From an uncultured Collinsella sp. (GTDB lineage: Bacteria > Actinomycetota > Coriobacteriia > Coriobacteriales > Coriobacteriaceae): a stretch of DNA of 9,617 bases. The first letter of the stretch is position 1. Each line of letters opens with the position of its first letter. Positions 1 through 7,007 of this stretch are shown piece after piece. The DNA lies in contig CAAECF010000040.1 in the NCBI GenBank assembly GCA_900754275.1, positions 1 to 9,617 on the forward strand, given 5' to 3'. Under the pieces are notes generated by a model. That model saw nothing but the letters and a program-made list of their open reading frames with translations, was not told the origin of the DNA and made no database searches. Made by a program: the position numbers and the translations under genes.

Positions 1-1000
1 CCGTCATGGAGCCGTAACCGTTCTTCTTGGACATCTTGACGGCACGCTCGAGCAGACGAGAGTGCAGGTAGAAGATGTCGCCAGGATAGGCCTCGCGTCC
101 GGGCGGACGATGCAGCGTCAGCGACATCTGACGGTAGGCCACAGCCTGCTTGGACAGGTCGTCGTAGATGACGAGCACGTGGCCGCCGGGGTTGGTCTCG
201 CTGGCGGGCTTACCGTCCTCGCCGTTGTACATGAAGAACTCGCCGATAGCGGCACCGGCCATAGGCGCGATGTACTGCATAGGGGCGGAATCGGCAGCGG
301 TGGCCGAAACGATGATGGTGTAGTCGAGCGCACCGTGCTGAGCGAGGGTCTCGCGGATGTTGGCAACCGTGGAGGCCTTCTGGCCGATGGCGACATAGAT
401 GCAGACCATGCCCTTGCCGCGCTGGTTGAGGATAGCGTCGATGGCGATGGCGGTCTTACCGGTCTTACGGTCGCCGATGATGAGCTCACGCTGACCGCGG
501 CCAATAGGCACCATGGAGTCGATAGCGAGCAGACCGGTCTGAACCGGCTCGCACACCGGGGTACGATCGATGACGCCGGGAGCCTTGAACTCGATGGGGC
601 GACGGTGCGTGGCGACGATGTCGCCCAGGCCGTCGATGGGCTGGCCGAGCGGATTGACGACGCGGCCGAGCATGGCACGGCTCACGGGGATATCCATAAT
701 GCGGCCAGTGGTGCGGCACTCGTCGCCTTCCTTGATGGAGTCGACGGCACCAAACAGAACGGCGCCGACCTCGTCACGGTCAAGGTTCTGGGCAAGGCCG
801 AAGACGGTCTCACCGGTATCGGAGCTCTTGAACTCCAGAAGCTCGCCTGCCATGGCGCTCTTGAGGCCGGAGACGCGCGCGATGCCGTCGCCTACCTCGT
901 CGACCGTTGAAACCTCATGCGTATCGACCGTCGCGGAGAGGCTCGTGAGCTGCTCCTGCAGTTTCTTGGCGATATCCTGGGCATTGAGGGTTTCGGACAT
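1..1000 (-). CDS. atpA: F1F0 ATP synthase subunit alpha, 3' part cut off by window edge
   Basis: This is the non-catalytic nucleotide-binding alpha subunit of the F1 head, which alternates with beta in the alpha3beta3 ring on the cytoplasmic side. The ATG at 1000-998 opens a frame that stays open to base 1, giving 333 codons, about two thirds of the usual 500-520. The Walker A motif GDRKTGKT is at residues 176-183, preceded by PIGRGQRELII, and IYDDLSKQA with Asp280/Asp281 follows. The frame then runs through RPPGREAYPGD and ends in SRLLERAVKMSKKNGYG. The C-terminal part with the arginine finger lies outside the window. The start codon overlaps the atpH stop by one base (TAATG), with GGAGGTG placed just upstream inside atpH, so the two are translationally coupled. 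The family assignment is certain. Confidence 0.97.
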   Translation of the reverse strand, partial: MSETLNAQDIAKKLQEQLTSLSATVDTHEVSTVDEVGDGIARVSGLKSAMAGELLEFKSSDTGETVFGLAQNLDRDEVGAVLFGAVDSIKEGDECRTTGRIMDIPVSRAMLGRVVNPLGQPIDGLGDIVATHRRPIEFKAPGVIDRTPVCEPVQTGLLAIDSMVPIGRGQRELIIGDRKTGKTAIAIDAILNQRGKGMVCIYVAIGQKASTVANIRETLAQHGALDYTIIVSATAADSAPMQYIAPMAGAAIGEFFMYNGEDGKPASETNPGGHVLVIYDDLSKQAVAYRQMSLTLHRPPGREAYPGDIFYLHSRLLERAVKMSKKNGYGSMT

Positions 1001-1476
1001 TAGGCTTCACCTCCGTACGAATTAGCAGAGTTTGCGAGGGTCTCCTGCGCGATGCGCAGCTGCGTCTTGACGGAAATGTCACGACGCTCGCCGCGGGCCT
1101 CGAGCACCAGGCCGCCCACGATAGACGGGTCGACCTGCTCGATAAGGAATACCTTGCGGCCGAAGTCCTGCTCGCATTTCTTAGTGATGGTTTGACGCAG
1201 CTCGTCGTCGAGCGGGATCGCCGTGGTGACGGTCACGCCCACTACATCCTCGTCTTCCTCGGCAACATACTTAAAGGCAGCTGCCACCTTGGGAAGAAGG
1301 TCGAGCTGGTCGCGCTTGGACATGGTGTCGAGCACGGCGATGATCTCGGGGCTGGCAGAAGCCAAACGCTCGACCATCTCGAGGTCCTCGAACACATGGT
1401 TCTCGGCCTTGGCGGCTTCCAAAAGGGAACGCGCGTAGGTCTCGAGCACCTTGTCCTGATAGCGGCTAGTCGGCAT
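1000..1476 (-). CDS. atpH: F1F0 ATP synthase subunit delta
   Basis: Delta is the peripheral-stalk cap that ties the top of F1 to the b subunits. The frame encodes 158 residues, shorter than the usual 175-180. It keeps the N-terminal helical pattern (YQDKVLETYARSLLEAAK) and the typical C-terminal stretch ending VDPSIVGGLVLEARGERRD, near residues 116-134, followed by S-V-K-T-QL. The ATG at 1476-1474 lies inside the end of atpF, giving an 11-nt overlap, and AGGAAGCAGG sits upstream as a modest ribosome site. The stop TAA shares a base with the atpA start. Position between atpF and atpA is the standard order and supports the call as much as the sequence does. The shortness could reflect real divergence, because no better upstream start is visible. 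Confidence 0.93.
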   Translation of the reverse strand: MPTSRYQDKVLETYARSLLEAAKAENHVFEDLEMVERLASASPEIIAVLDTMSKRDQLDLLPKVAAAFKYVAEEDEDVVGVTVTTAIPLDDELRQTITKKCEQDFGRKVFLIEQVDPSIVGGLVLEARGERRDISVKTQLRIAQETLANSANSYGGEA

Positions 1477-2068
1477 TCAGGCTACCTGCTTCCTGGATGT
1501 AGCGCTCGATGAGCTTCTTCTGCTCGGCATCGTCCTCGAGTGCCTCGCCCACGATCTTGGTGGCGACGGCAACGGACAGGTCGGCGATGGAGCTCGCGGC
1601 ACCGGCGTAGATGGACTTGCGCTCGTCCTCGACGGTCGTATGGGCCTTGGCGATGATCTCCTCGGCCTCCTTGTGAGCAGCCTCGATGATACGGGCACGC
1701 TCGGACTCGGCGTCCTTACGGGCCTCGAGAACGATGTCGGCAGCCTGACGACGGGCGTCGGTGACGATCGAGTCGGACTCAGCGCGCTTGGCGATAGCCT
1801 CCTGCTTGGTCTTCTCGGCCTCGTCGAGGCTCTCCTCGATCTTCTTGCCGCGCTCCTCCATGGTTTTCATGATGCCCGGCAGGGCGACCTTGGCCAGCAC
1901 GATCCAGATAATCAGGAAGGCGATAAGCGCCGGGATGAACTCCGCCATCTTAGGGATGAGGATGTCCGCACCGGCGGCGCCGTCCTCGGCGAACGCGGAA
2001 ACCGGCATGAGCAGCGCGGCCGCGGACGCGGAGAGTGCGATCGCGCTCTTCTGGGATGAAAGATTCAT
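1466..2068 (-). CDS. atpF: F1F0 ATP synthase subunit b with signal-peptide-like N-terminus
   Basis: Subunit b is the membrane-anchored peripheral stalk. The 200-residue product has a membrane helix at about 43-63 (FIPALIAFLIIWIVLAKVAL). A long charged helical stalk from about 66 to 175, rich in Glu, Lys, Arg and Ala, is the expected right-handed coiled coil. Ahead of the membrane helix lies an extra segment, residues 1-27. It has a lysine at position 7, an Ala/Leu-rich core, and AFA followed by ED, which looks like a type I signal peptidase site. Most b subunits lack this, though signal-like or lipoprotein N-termini occur in some lineages. The ATG at 2068 has CGGAG eight bases upstream and follows the atpE stop by 15 nt. 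It overlaps atpH by 11 nt. Confidence 0.95.
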   Translation of the reverse strand: MNLSSQKSAIALSASAAALLMPVSAFAEDGAAGADILIPKMAEFIPALIAFLIIWIVLAKVALPGIMKTMEERGKKIEESLDEAEKTKQEAIAKRAESDSIVTDARRQAADIVLEARKDAESERARIIEAAHKEAEEIIAKAHTTVEDERKSIYAGAASSIADLSVAVATKIVGEALEDDAEQKKLIERYIQEAGSLNAD

Positions 2069-2083
2069 ACTTGACGCTCCGTG

Positions 2084-2278
2084 CTATTTAACGATCAGCG
2101 CGACAACGAAGCCGATCAGAGCCAGAGCCTCGCCGAAAGCGGAGCCCATGATGAAGACGGTGAACACGCGGCCCTGGACCTCAGGCTGACGGGCCATAGC
2201 ACCCGTAGCACCCAGAGCAGACAGGCCGATAGCAAGACCAGCGCCGATAACACCGAGACCGTAACCGATAACTCCCAC
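2084..2278 (-). CDS. atpE: F1F0 ATP synthase subunit c (proteolipid ring)
   Basis: Subunit c forms the rotating membrane ring that carries protons. The 64-residue hairpin has a glycine-rich first helix (about 3-26) and the polar loop ARQPE at 29-33. The second helix contains the essential carboxylate Glu50 within SAFGEALALIGF. Glu50 is followed by Ala, and helix 1 has no Gln. Sodium-type rings usually have Glu-Ser/Thr plus a helix-1 Gln, so proton coupling is inferred. The start is GTG at 2278-2276, chosen because AAAGGAGG stands five bases upstream, the strongest ribosome site in the operon. That fits the need for about ten copies per complex. At 64 residues it is slightly shorter than the usual 70-80, mainly at the N-terminus. 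Confidence 0.95.
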   Translation of the reverse strand: MGVIGYGLGVIGAGLAIGLSALGATGAMARQPEVQGRVFTVFIMGSAFGEALALIGFVVALIVK

Positions 2279-2373
2279 GATTCCTCCTTTGTCGTGCGTG
2301 TCTTATTTCACGCAGGATAACCTTTTTATAACTGCCGGGCTCCATGGGTACGGGCACCGGCGGTTTAACGAAT

Positions 2374-2391
2374 TGCCTTACCTTTAAGGCA
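2374..2391 (-). promoter_or_regulatory. Stem-loop in the atpB-atpE intercistronic gap
   Basis: The 124-nt gap between the atpB stop and the atpE start is the only sizeable gap inside this operon. It contains a perfect 7-bp stem, TGCCTTA (2374-2380) with TAAGGCA (2385-2391), closing a four-base loop. There is no T-tract after it on the transcribed strand, so full termination is unlikely. In this place a hairpin could protect a processed mRNA end or help raise atpE expression over atpB. That role is inference from position. A weaker 5-bp pairing (2334-2338 with 2357-2361) lies closer to atpE. Confidence 0.45.
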
Positions 2392-2402
2392 CGAACGGAA
2401 GA

Positions 2403-3206
2403 CTACTCCTCCTCCGCGACCTCCTCTGCCTCGGAGACATACACGGCGGTAAGGACCGTGAAGACGTAAGCCTGGATGGCGCCGACCACAAGCTCGATCG
2501 CATAGATCAGGATGAGGATGGCAAGCCAGGCCAGCGAAGGCAGGGCGCCGACGGCGTGGGCCGCGGAAACCTGCTGAAGCAGCGGCTGCATGAACATGCT
2601 CGCCATGATGGCGAACGAGCCCATGACCACGTGTCCTGCGAACATGTTGCAGAACAGACGGACGGCAAGCGTGATGAGGCGCAGGAAGGTCGAGAAAAGC
2701 TCGACGACCCACACGAGCACGTTCATCGGGAAGCTCACGCCCTGCGGGGCGAGGCTCTTGATGTAGCCGATCACGCCGTGAGCCTTGCATCCGTAGTAGA
2801 TGAAGTACACGAAGGCGAAAATGGCGAGTGCGGCGGTGGAGCCGATTGCGCCGGTGCCGGGCTTCATTCCCGGGATCAGGCCGATCATGTTATTGATCAG
2901 GATGAACAGGAAAAGCGAGCACAGGAACGGGAAGTGCTTCTTCCAGTTCTCACCCACGACACCCTTGCCGATATCGTTCTCGACGTACTCGATGATGTAC
3001 TCGAAACCGTTGACGAAGAAGCCCTTGGGAACCAGGGTCTGCTTCTTCTTGAACACGGCCAGGACGATCAGGAGCACGATCGTGGAGACGATCAGCCAAA
3101 ACGAGTACTGCGTGATGCCGCAGCTCAGATCGCCCACGACAGGGGTGGAGCTGAACTCGCTGACCAGATGATTAATCTCATCAGGCAGCTTTTCAAAAAT
3201 TTCCAC
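2403..3206 (-). CDS. atpB: F1F0 ATP synthase subunit a
   Basis: Subunit a is the membrane stator that supplies the two proton half-channels next to the c ring. The 267-residue protein has several hydrophobic helices (about 34-52, 93-112, 124-140, 158-178, 186-207 and 226-258). The essential arginine is Arg183 in LAVRLFCNMFAGH, the counterpart of E. coli Arg210. The last helix keeps the conserved pattern ELVVGAIQAYVFTVLTAVYVS, with Glu239 and Gln245. The C-terminus is very acidic (EAEEVAEEE). The start is GTG at 3206-3204, three bases after the atpI-like stop, with AAAGGTAA upstream, so translation is probably coupled. The downstream neighbour is atpE after 124 nt. Confidence 0.97.
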   Translation of the reverse strand: MEIFEKLPDEINHLVSEFSSTPVVGDLSCGITQYSFWLIVSTIVLLIVLAVFKKKQTLVPKGFFVNGFEYIIEYVENDIGKGVVGENWKKHFPFLCSLFLFILINNMIGLIPGMKPGTGAIGSTAALAIFAFVYFIYYGCKAHGVIGYIKSLAPQGVSFPMNVLVWVVELFSTFLRLITLAVRLFCNMFAGHVVMGSFAIMASMFMQPLLQQVSAAHAVGALPSLAWLAILILIYAIELVVGAIQAYVFTVLTAVYVSEAEEVAEEE

Positions 3207-3209
3207 GAC

Positions 3210-3533
3210 TTACCTTTCGACCTCATGAGGATCTCGCAGCGCCTTGGCGACGCGAACCGCGCAGGCGGCCATAAAGGCCACGAAGCCGATCGCCTCGCCC
3301 AGGAGGAACATGCGAAATGCCTCTCCGAACAACACAAACACAACCAAGGTAAAGACAAGCAACGCGATTGCCGAGACCGCGAGACTCACCATACCCTTGA
3401 GCATGTCCGCATTCTGCTTATCGTCAAGAACCGGCTTGAGCGTAAAGACAAAGGGAAGGAAGGCAATCGCGCCCGCGATGGCACCTGCAACGATAGCGAG
3501 CAGATCGGCTATCTGAAACACTGGCGTCCTCAC
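3210..3533 (-). CDS. atpI: Small membrane protein at the atpI position (ATP synthase protein I-like)
   Basis: This is a 107-residue hydrophobic protein with three to four predicted membrane segments (about 8-30, 44-72 and 74-95). It lies directly before atpB with only three bases between stop and start. AtpI-type proteins occupy this place in many F-type operons and are linked to c-ring assembly or Mg/Ca handling. They are poorly conserved, so the name rests mainly on size, topology and position. The start is uncertain. GTG at 3533 has AAGGAAA very close to it, while GTG at 3521 (codon 5) has GAGGA at better spacing, giving 107 or 103 residues. It is the first gene after the probable operon promoter. 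Confidence 0.7.
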   Translation of the reverse strand: MRTPVFQIADLLAIVAGAIAGAIAFLPFVFTLKPVLDDKQNADMLKGMVSLAVSAIALLVFTLVVFVLFGEAFRMFLLGEAIGFVAFMAACAVRVAKALRDPHEVER

Positions 3534-3583
3534 TTTCCTTTTTTATCGCCTCACAGGACAGTTCCCGCCAAACATTGGTGACT

Positions 3584-3611
3584 ATTGTACGAGCCAATCG
3601 CTAAAGTACAA
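3584..3611 (-). promoter_or_regulatory. Probable promoter of the ATP synthase operon
   Basis: On the minus strand a -10 box TACAAT (3589-3584) follows a weak -35 box TTGTAC (3611-3606) with a 16-bp spacer. Transcription would start near 3577, leaving a leader of about 45 nt before the first GTG. It is the best sigma-70-type match between upp and the operon. The -35 box matches the consensus at only three of six bases, so activity rests mostly on the -10. Confidence 0.5.
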
Positions 3612-3628
3612 CCGAAAAAGCATCGGTT
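3610..3628 (-). promoter_or_regulatory. Inverted repeat abutting the atp -35 box
   Basis: AACCGA (3610-3615) and TCGGTT (3623-3628) form a perfect 6-bp inverted repeat around a 7-base spacer, directly upstream of and touching the proposed -35 box. This is a usual place for an activator or repressor site. No regulator is recognised, so it is offered only as a candidate operator. Confidence 0.3.
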
Positions 3629-3682
3629 AATACGCACCTGTTCGTTTTCTTAAGACCTTCTTTATGCCGCAGGTACGGTAAT

Positions 3683-3714
3683 ACGTTTTTCTCGAACCCT
3701 GCAGGGCAAAACGT
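3683..3714. repeat. Nested inverted repeat in the upp-atp intergenic region
   Basis: ACGTTTT (3683-3689) is mirrored by AAAACGT (3708-3714). Inside them lies the perfect 10-bp palindrome CCCTGCAGGG (3697-3706). The spacing of the inner palindrome is asymmetric, so it could be either an RNA hairpin downstream of upp or a double operator. It lies about 70 bases upstream of the proposed atp -35 box. Function is unknown. Confidence 0.3.
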
Positions 3715-3726
3715 CCGTTAACAGGA

Positions 3727-3761
3727 GTGCGCGCGGTCGTCTTTTGCTCGCCCGCGCGCAC
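3727..3761 (-). terminator. GC-rich hairpin after upp, possible terminator without a U-tract
   Basis: GTGCGCGCGG (3727-3736) pairs perfectly with CCGCGCGCAC (3752-3761) around a 15-base loop, about 43 nt past the upp stop. The stem is very stable. On the upp strand it is followed by TCCTGTTAACGG, with no run of T. It may end transcription by a non-canonical route, protect the 3' end of the upp message, or mark a protein site. Placement between two transcription units favours a terminator role. Confidence 0.45.
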
Positions 3762-3803
3762 CATTTCTTCGTATTTTCGACGTTAGCCGGTATGGCCCAG
3801 AGA

Positions 3804-4451
3804 TTACAGCGTGCCGTAGATGCGGTCGCCGGCGTCGCCCAGGCCGGGAACGATGTAGGCAGCTTCGTCGAGATGGTCGTCGATGGCGCAGGTATAGATA
3901 TGCACATCGGGGTCCTTCTCAGTCAGCGACTTGAGGCCCTCGGGGGCCGCGACGATGCACAGCATGCGGATGTCCTTGACACCGCGCCCGCGCAGGTAGC
4001 TGATGGCCATCTCGGCCGAACCGCCCGTGGCGAGCATGGGGTCGACGACCAGGCAGATGCGCTGGTCGATATCCTTGGGCATCTTGCAGTAATACTCATG
4101 CGGCTCGTGGGTAACCTCGTCGCGCTCCATACCGATGTGGCCCACGCGAGCGGAGGGTACCAAGTCGAGGATGCCATCGACCATGCCAAGGCCCGCACGC
4201 AGAATGGGAACGATGGCGAGCTTTTTGCCGGCGAGCTGCTTAAACGTTGCGGTGGTGATGGGGGTCTCGACTTCGACGTCTTCCATGGGCAGGTCGCGCA
4301 TGGCCTCGTAGCCGTCAAAAAGTGCGAGTTCGCGCACGAGCTGGCGGAACTGGTTGGTGCCGGTGTTTTTGTCGCGCAGAATCGACAGCTTATGCTGGAC
4401 GAGCGGGTGATCGACAAGGGTCACACGGGACGTATCGTAGGTGACGGTCAT
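3804..4451 (-). CDS. upp: Uracil phosphoribosyltransferase
   Basis: This enzyme converts uracil and PRPP to UMP in pyrimidine salvage, in the cytoplasm. The 215-residue product matches the family length. It begins with the typical VTLVDHPLVQHKLSILRDKNT (residues 10-30). It carries VPILRAGLGM at 81-90, the PRPP-binding loop VVDPMLATGGS at 135-145, and the uracil-binding C-terminal segment YIVPGLGDAGDRIYGT at 199-214. The ATG at 4451 is preferred over an upstream in-frame start at 4499 because the family begins here and AAAGGGG lies about 11 bases upstream. A 123-nt gap separates it from glpK. The region is conserved next to the ATP synthase operon in many Gram-positive bacteria. Confidence 0.97.
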   Translation of the reverse strand: MTVTYDTSRVTLVDHPLVQHKLSILRDKNTGTNQFRQLVRELALFDGYEAMRDLPMEDVEVETPITTATFKQLAGKKLAIVPILRAGLGMVDGILDLVPSARVGHIGMERDEVTHEPHEYYCKMPKDIDQRICLVVDPMLATGGSAEMAISYLRGRGVKDIRMLCIVAAPEGLKSLTEKDPDVHIYTCAIDDHLDEAAYIVPGLGDAGDRIYGTL

Positions 4452-4574
4452 GGGTTGATTGCCCCTTTCGTTGCGGCCGGAAGATGGCCTTGCTGACAAG
4501 GCGCATGGCGATGTTGTTGCCGCGCGCCGTGCATAAGTTTAACGGTTTGTTGTATCGAGCAGCTCGTCGCAACC

Positions 4575-6116
4575 CTACTGAGCGGTGTTGAGCGAACGCT
4601 TGACGGCATCACGCCAACCAGCGAGATTGCTCTCACGGCGCTCGGCGGACATATGGGGAAGGAAGGTCTTAACGATCTGAGCGTTTTGCTCCAGCTCCTC
4701 CAGGTCCTCCCAATAGCCGACGGCAAGGCCCGCCAAGTACGCGGCACCGATCGCCGTGGTCTCCACCGTCTCGCACTGCAACACGGGGATATCCAGCAGA
4801 TCGGCCTGGAATTGCATGATGAACTCGTTGCGCGAGGCACCGCCATCGACGGACAGGCGCTCAATCGAAAGTCCCACGTCCTGCTCCATGGCGCGCAGCA
4901 CGTCGTAGCTCTGATATGCCATGGATTCGCAGGCGGCACGTACGATGGTCGCACGGCTCGAGGCGCCGGTCAGACCGCACACGATACCGCGGGCATGCGG
5001 GTCCCACCAGGGAGCGCCCAGACCCGCAAAGGCGGGAACGAAGTAGCAGCCCTCATTGTCGTTGATCGAAGCGGCGAGTTGTGCCGACTCGCTCACACTC
5101 GAGATGATGCCGATGTTGTTGCGCAGCCAGTTCATGGTGGAACCGGCAGCAAAGATGGAGCCCTCGAGTGCATAGCTGATCTTGCCGTCCGCGGCGATAC
5201 CGATCGTGGAGACCAGACCGTTCTTGGATTCGACGACCTCGTCGCCGGTGTTCATGAGCATAAAGCAACCCGTGCCATAGGTGTTTTTGGTCTGGCCGGG
5301 ATGGAAGCAGCAGTGGCCGAACAGCGACGCCTGCTGATCGCCCGCCACGCCCATGATGGGCGGCATGTTGGTCATGATGTCGCTCGCGACGCGGCCGTAG
5401 TCGCCCGAGCTCCAACGAACCTCGGGCATCATGGAACGTGGAACGTCAAAGAGCGCCAGCAGGTCGTCGTCCCAATCGAGCGTATGGATATTAAAGAGCG
5501 CCGTGCGGCTGGCATTGGTGTAGTCGGTGGCAAAGACCTGACTGCCGGTGAGGTTGTAGATGAGCCAGGTATCGATGGTGCCGAACATGAGGTCGCCCGC
5601 CGCCGCGCTCTCACGCGCACCGTCGACGTTGTCGAGGATCCACTGCACCTTGGAAGCCGAGAAATACGGATCGAGCGTGAGTCCCGTGCGGGAGCGCACC
5701 AGCTCTTCTGCGCCCCGCTCGACCAGCTCGTCGATCAGAGGTGCGGTGCGACGGCATTGCCACACGATGGCGTTATAGATGGGTTGGCCGCTTATGCGGT
5801 CCCACACCACCGTGGTCTCGCGCTGGTTGGAGATACCGATGGCGGCGATGCGGTCAGAATGGATGCCGCTCTTAAACTGGACCTCCATCATCACGCCGAT
5901 CTGGCTGGCAAGCACCTCCATGGGGTCTTGCTCTATCCAACCGGGACGCGGGAAGCTGGTTTTGACGCTACGACGTGCCTGCGCGACGATGCAGCCGTAC
6001 TCGTCGACGATGGTCGCAAGTACCGAGGTGGTGCCGCAGTCGAGCGCCATGATGTAGGAACCGCCAAAGTTAAACGAGGCATCTTCCATGCCCAGGCTGC
6101 CCAGATTCAACGACAT
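4575..6116 (-). CDS. glpK: Glycerol kinase
   Basis: The enzyme phosphorylates glycerol to sn-glycerol 3-phosphate, feeding lipid synthesis and glycolysis. At 513 residues it is full length, with about 15 extra residues before the usual start. FGGY-kinase features are clear: phosphate-binding ALDCGTTS (24-31), FPRPGWIEQDP (55-65), GISNQRETTVVWDR (94-107), WQCRRTA (119-125), GVAGDQQASLFGH (256-268), PAFAGLGAPWWDPHARG (361-377) and adenosine-site DGGASRN (424-430). The loop where enterococcal GlpK carries the HPr-phosphorylated His232 corresponds to about residue 247. No His occurs there, between 212 and 267, so PTS control by that route is unlikely. The ATG at 6116 has AAAGGTG upstream and follows the sua5-type gene by 13 nt, suggesting cotranscription. 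No glpF or glpD is nearby. Confidence 0.97.
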   Translation of the reverse strand: MSLNLGSLGMEDASFNFGGSYIMALDCGTTSVLATIVDEYGCIVAQARRSVKTSFPRPGWIEQDPMEVLASQIGVMMEVQFKSGIHSDRIAAIGISNQRETTVVWDRISGQPIYNAIVWQCRRTAPLIDELVERGAEELVRSRTGLTLDPYFSASKVQWILDNVDGARESAAAGDLMFGTIDTWLIYNLTGSQVFATDYTNASRTALFNIHTLDWDDDLLALFDVPRSMMPEVRWSSGDYGRVASDIMTNMPPIMGVAGDQQASLFGHCCFHPGQTKNTYGTGCFMLMNTGDEVVESKNGLVSTIGIAADGKISYALEGSIFAAGSTMNWLRNNIGIISSVSESAQLAASINDNEGCYFVPAFAGLGAPWWDPHARGIVCGLTGASSRATIVRAACESMAYQSYDVLRAMEQDVGLSIERLSVDGGASRNEFIMQFQADLLDIPVLQCETVETTAIGAAYLAGLAVGYWEDLEELEQNAQIVKTFLPHMSAERRESNLAGWRDAVKRSLNTAQ

Positions 6117-6129
6117 CGCTTACACCTTT

Positions 6130-6873
6130 CTATTGCATCGGGTCGGACAGGACCCGTTCGATCTCTGATGCGGGAAGTGCGCCTTGGCGCAGGATCTGGA
6201 GCCCGCCGTGCTGGAACGACACGATGGTCGAGGCGTCGCGACACGGGGTCTCGCCGGCGTCGACGGCAACATCGACCCCCTCCAGGATGCGCTCCTCCAC
6301 CGTGACAAAACTTGCCGGCGCGGGCGCGCCGTGCGTGTTGGCGCTGGTGCAGGCAAGAGGGCTGCCGCAGGCGCGGATGAGCGCTTGCACCACGGGCGAG
6401 GCCGAAGCGCGAAGTGCCACCGTGTCGTCGGCGGCGCGCATAAAGGTCGGCACGCAGGGGGCCGCCTTGACCACGATAGTCAGGGCTCCCGGCCAGCATC
6501 GTCGCGCGAGTACGCGAGCCTCTTCGGGGATATCCACGCCATAGCGGTCGAGTGCTTCGGCATTATCAACCAGCCAGGCGACCGTTTGGGTGAGCTTGCG
6601 CTGCTTGAGGGTAAAGATGCGGCGGTAGCCGGTACCGAGCGCAGGGACCGCGGCGCCATTGACGACAGCCTGCGGATCGCGCGGCCACGATGGGAATTCG
6701 CTTGTATCTTGGGGTACGGCGTCCGAGAAGGCGTTGACTGCCACGGCGACACCGTAGACGGTCTCGGTCGGGATCAAGGCCAGGCCGCCGCGGCCGAGCA
6801 CCTCGGCCGTGCGCTCGACGGCGAGCCGATGCGGCTCGCGCGTTCCCTCGTATACCCGATAGACCGTCTGCAT
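6130..6873 (-). CDS. L-threonylcarbamoyladenylate synthase (YrdC/Sua5/TsaC domain)
   Basis: The protein makes threonylcarbamoyl-AMP from threonine, bicarbonate and ATP, the first step of the t6A37 modification of ANN-decoding tRNAs. The 247-residue product shows the YrdC fold landmarks PTETVYGVAV (35-44), KQR (90-92, the KxR motif), RRCWPGALTIVVK (124-136), TSANTHG (176-182) and STIV (215-218). Between the first two motifs it has about 30 residues more than E. coli TsaC, and the residue after KxR is Lys rather than the usual Pro. It lacks the long C-terminal Sua5 extension. The ATG at 6873 has AAGGGG about 13 bases upstream. glpK follows after 13 nt. In Bacillus the ortholog (ywlC) also lies between prmC and upp. 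Confidence 0.9.
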   Translation of the reverse strand: MQTVYRVYEGTREPHRLAVERTAEVLGRGGLALIPTETVYGVAVAVNAFSDAVPQDTSEFPSWPRDPQAVVNGAAVPALGTGYRRIFTLKQRKLTQTVAWLVDNAEALDRYGVDIPEEARVLARRCWPGALTIVVKAAPCVPTFMRAADDTVALRASASPVVQALIRACGSPLACTSANTHGAPAPASFVTVEERILEGVDVAVDAGETPCRDASTIVSFQHGGLQILRQGALPASEIERVLSDPMQ

Positions 6874-6891
6874 GTGTATGCCAGCCCCTTA

Positions 6892-6960
6892 CGCTCTGGT
6901 GAAAGTTTGTTTACTGAGGGGCATTCTCGCACGAAACATTCAGCCTATTTGCCCAGAGCG
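6892..6960. repeat. Inverted repeat in the hicB-sua5 gap
   Basis: CGCTCTGG (6892-6899) and CCAGAGCG (6953-6960) are perfect inverted copies 53 bases apart in the 134-nt gap upstream of the Sua5-type gene. They could close a leader stem or be paired binding sites. The wide spacing makes chance plausible, and no convincing promoter is seen in the gap. Confidence 0.25.
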
Positions 6961-7007
6961 CATGTTGGTTTGGTGAGCGGCTCTAGTAGTCGGTGAAAGT
7001 GAGGGGG

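Noticed and set aside
62..910. Long plus-strand frame of 282 codons opposite atpA
   Set aside because: It is the antisense shadow of atpA. The minus frame has all alpha-subunit motifs, while this one has no recognisable domain and no ribosome site.
2556..3581. Plus-strand frame of 341 codons opposite atpB and atpI
   Set aside because: The translation is His/Glu/Asp-rich with no domain, which is typical of the reverse complement of membrane-protein codons.
4452..4574. Search for a upp promoter in the glpK-upp gap
   Set aside because: Only weak -10-like stretches without a spaced -35 are seen. Short dyads at 4488-4501 and 4556-4566 are too small to interpret.
4653..6305. Plus-strand frame of 550 codons opposite glpK and the sua5-type gene
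   Set aside because: It is antisense to two clear genes and crosses their junction. Its long open length comes from GC-rich codon usage on the real strand.
6184..6996. Plus-strand frame of 270 codons opposite the sua5-type gene
   Set aside because: It is a shadow of the minus-strand gene, whose YrdC motifs are clear. The low-complexity Gly/Ala/Arg content gives no support.
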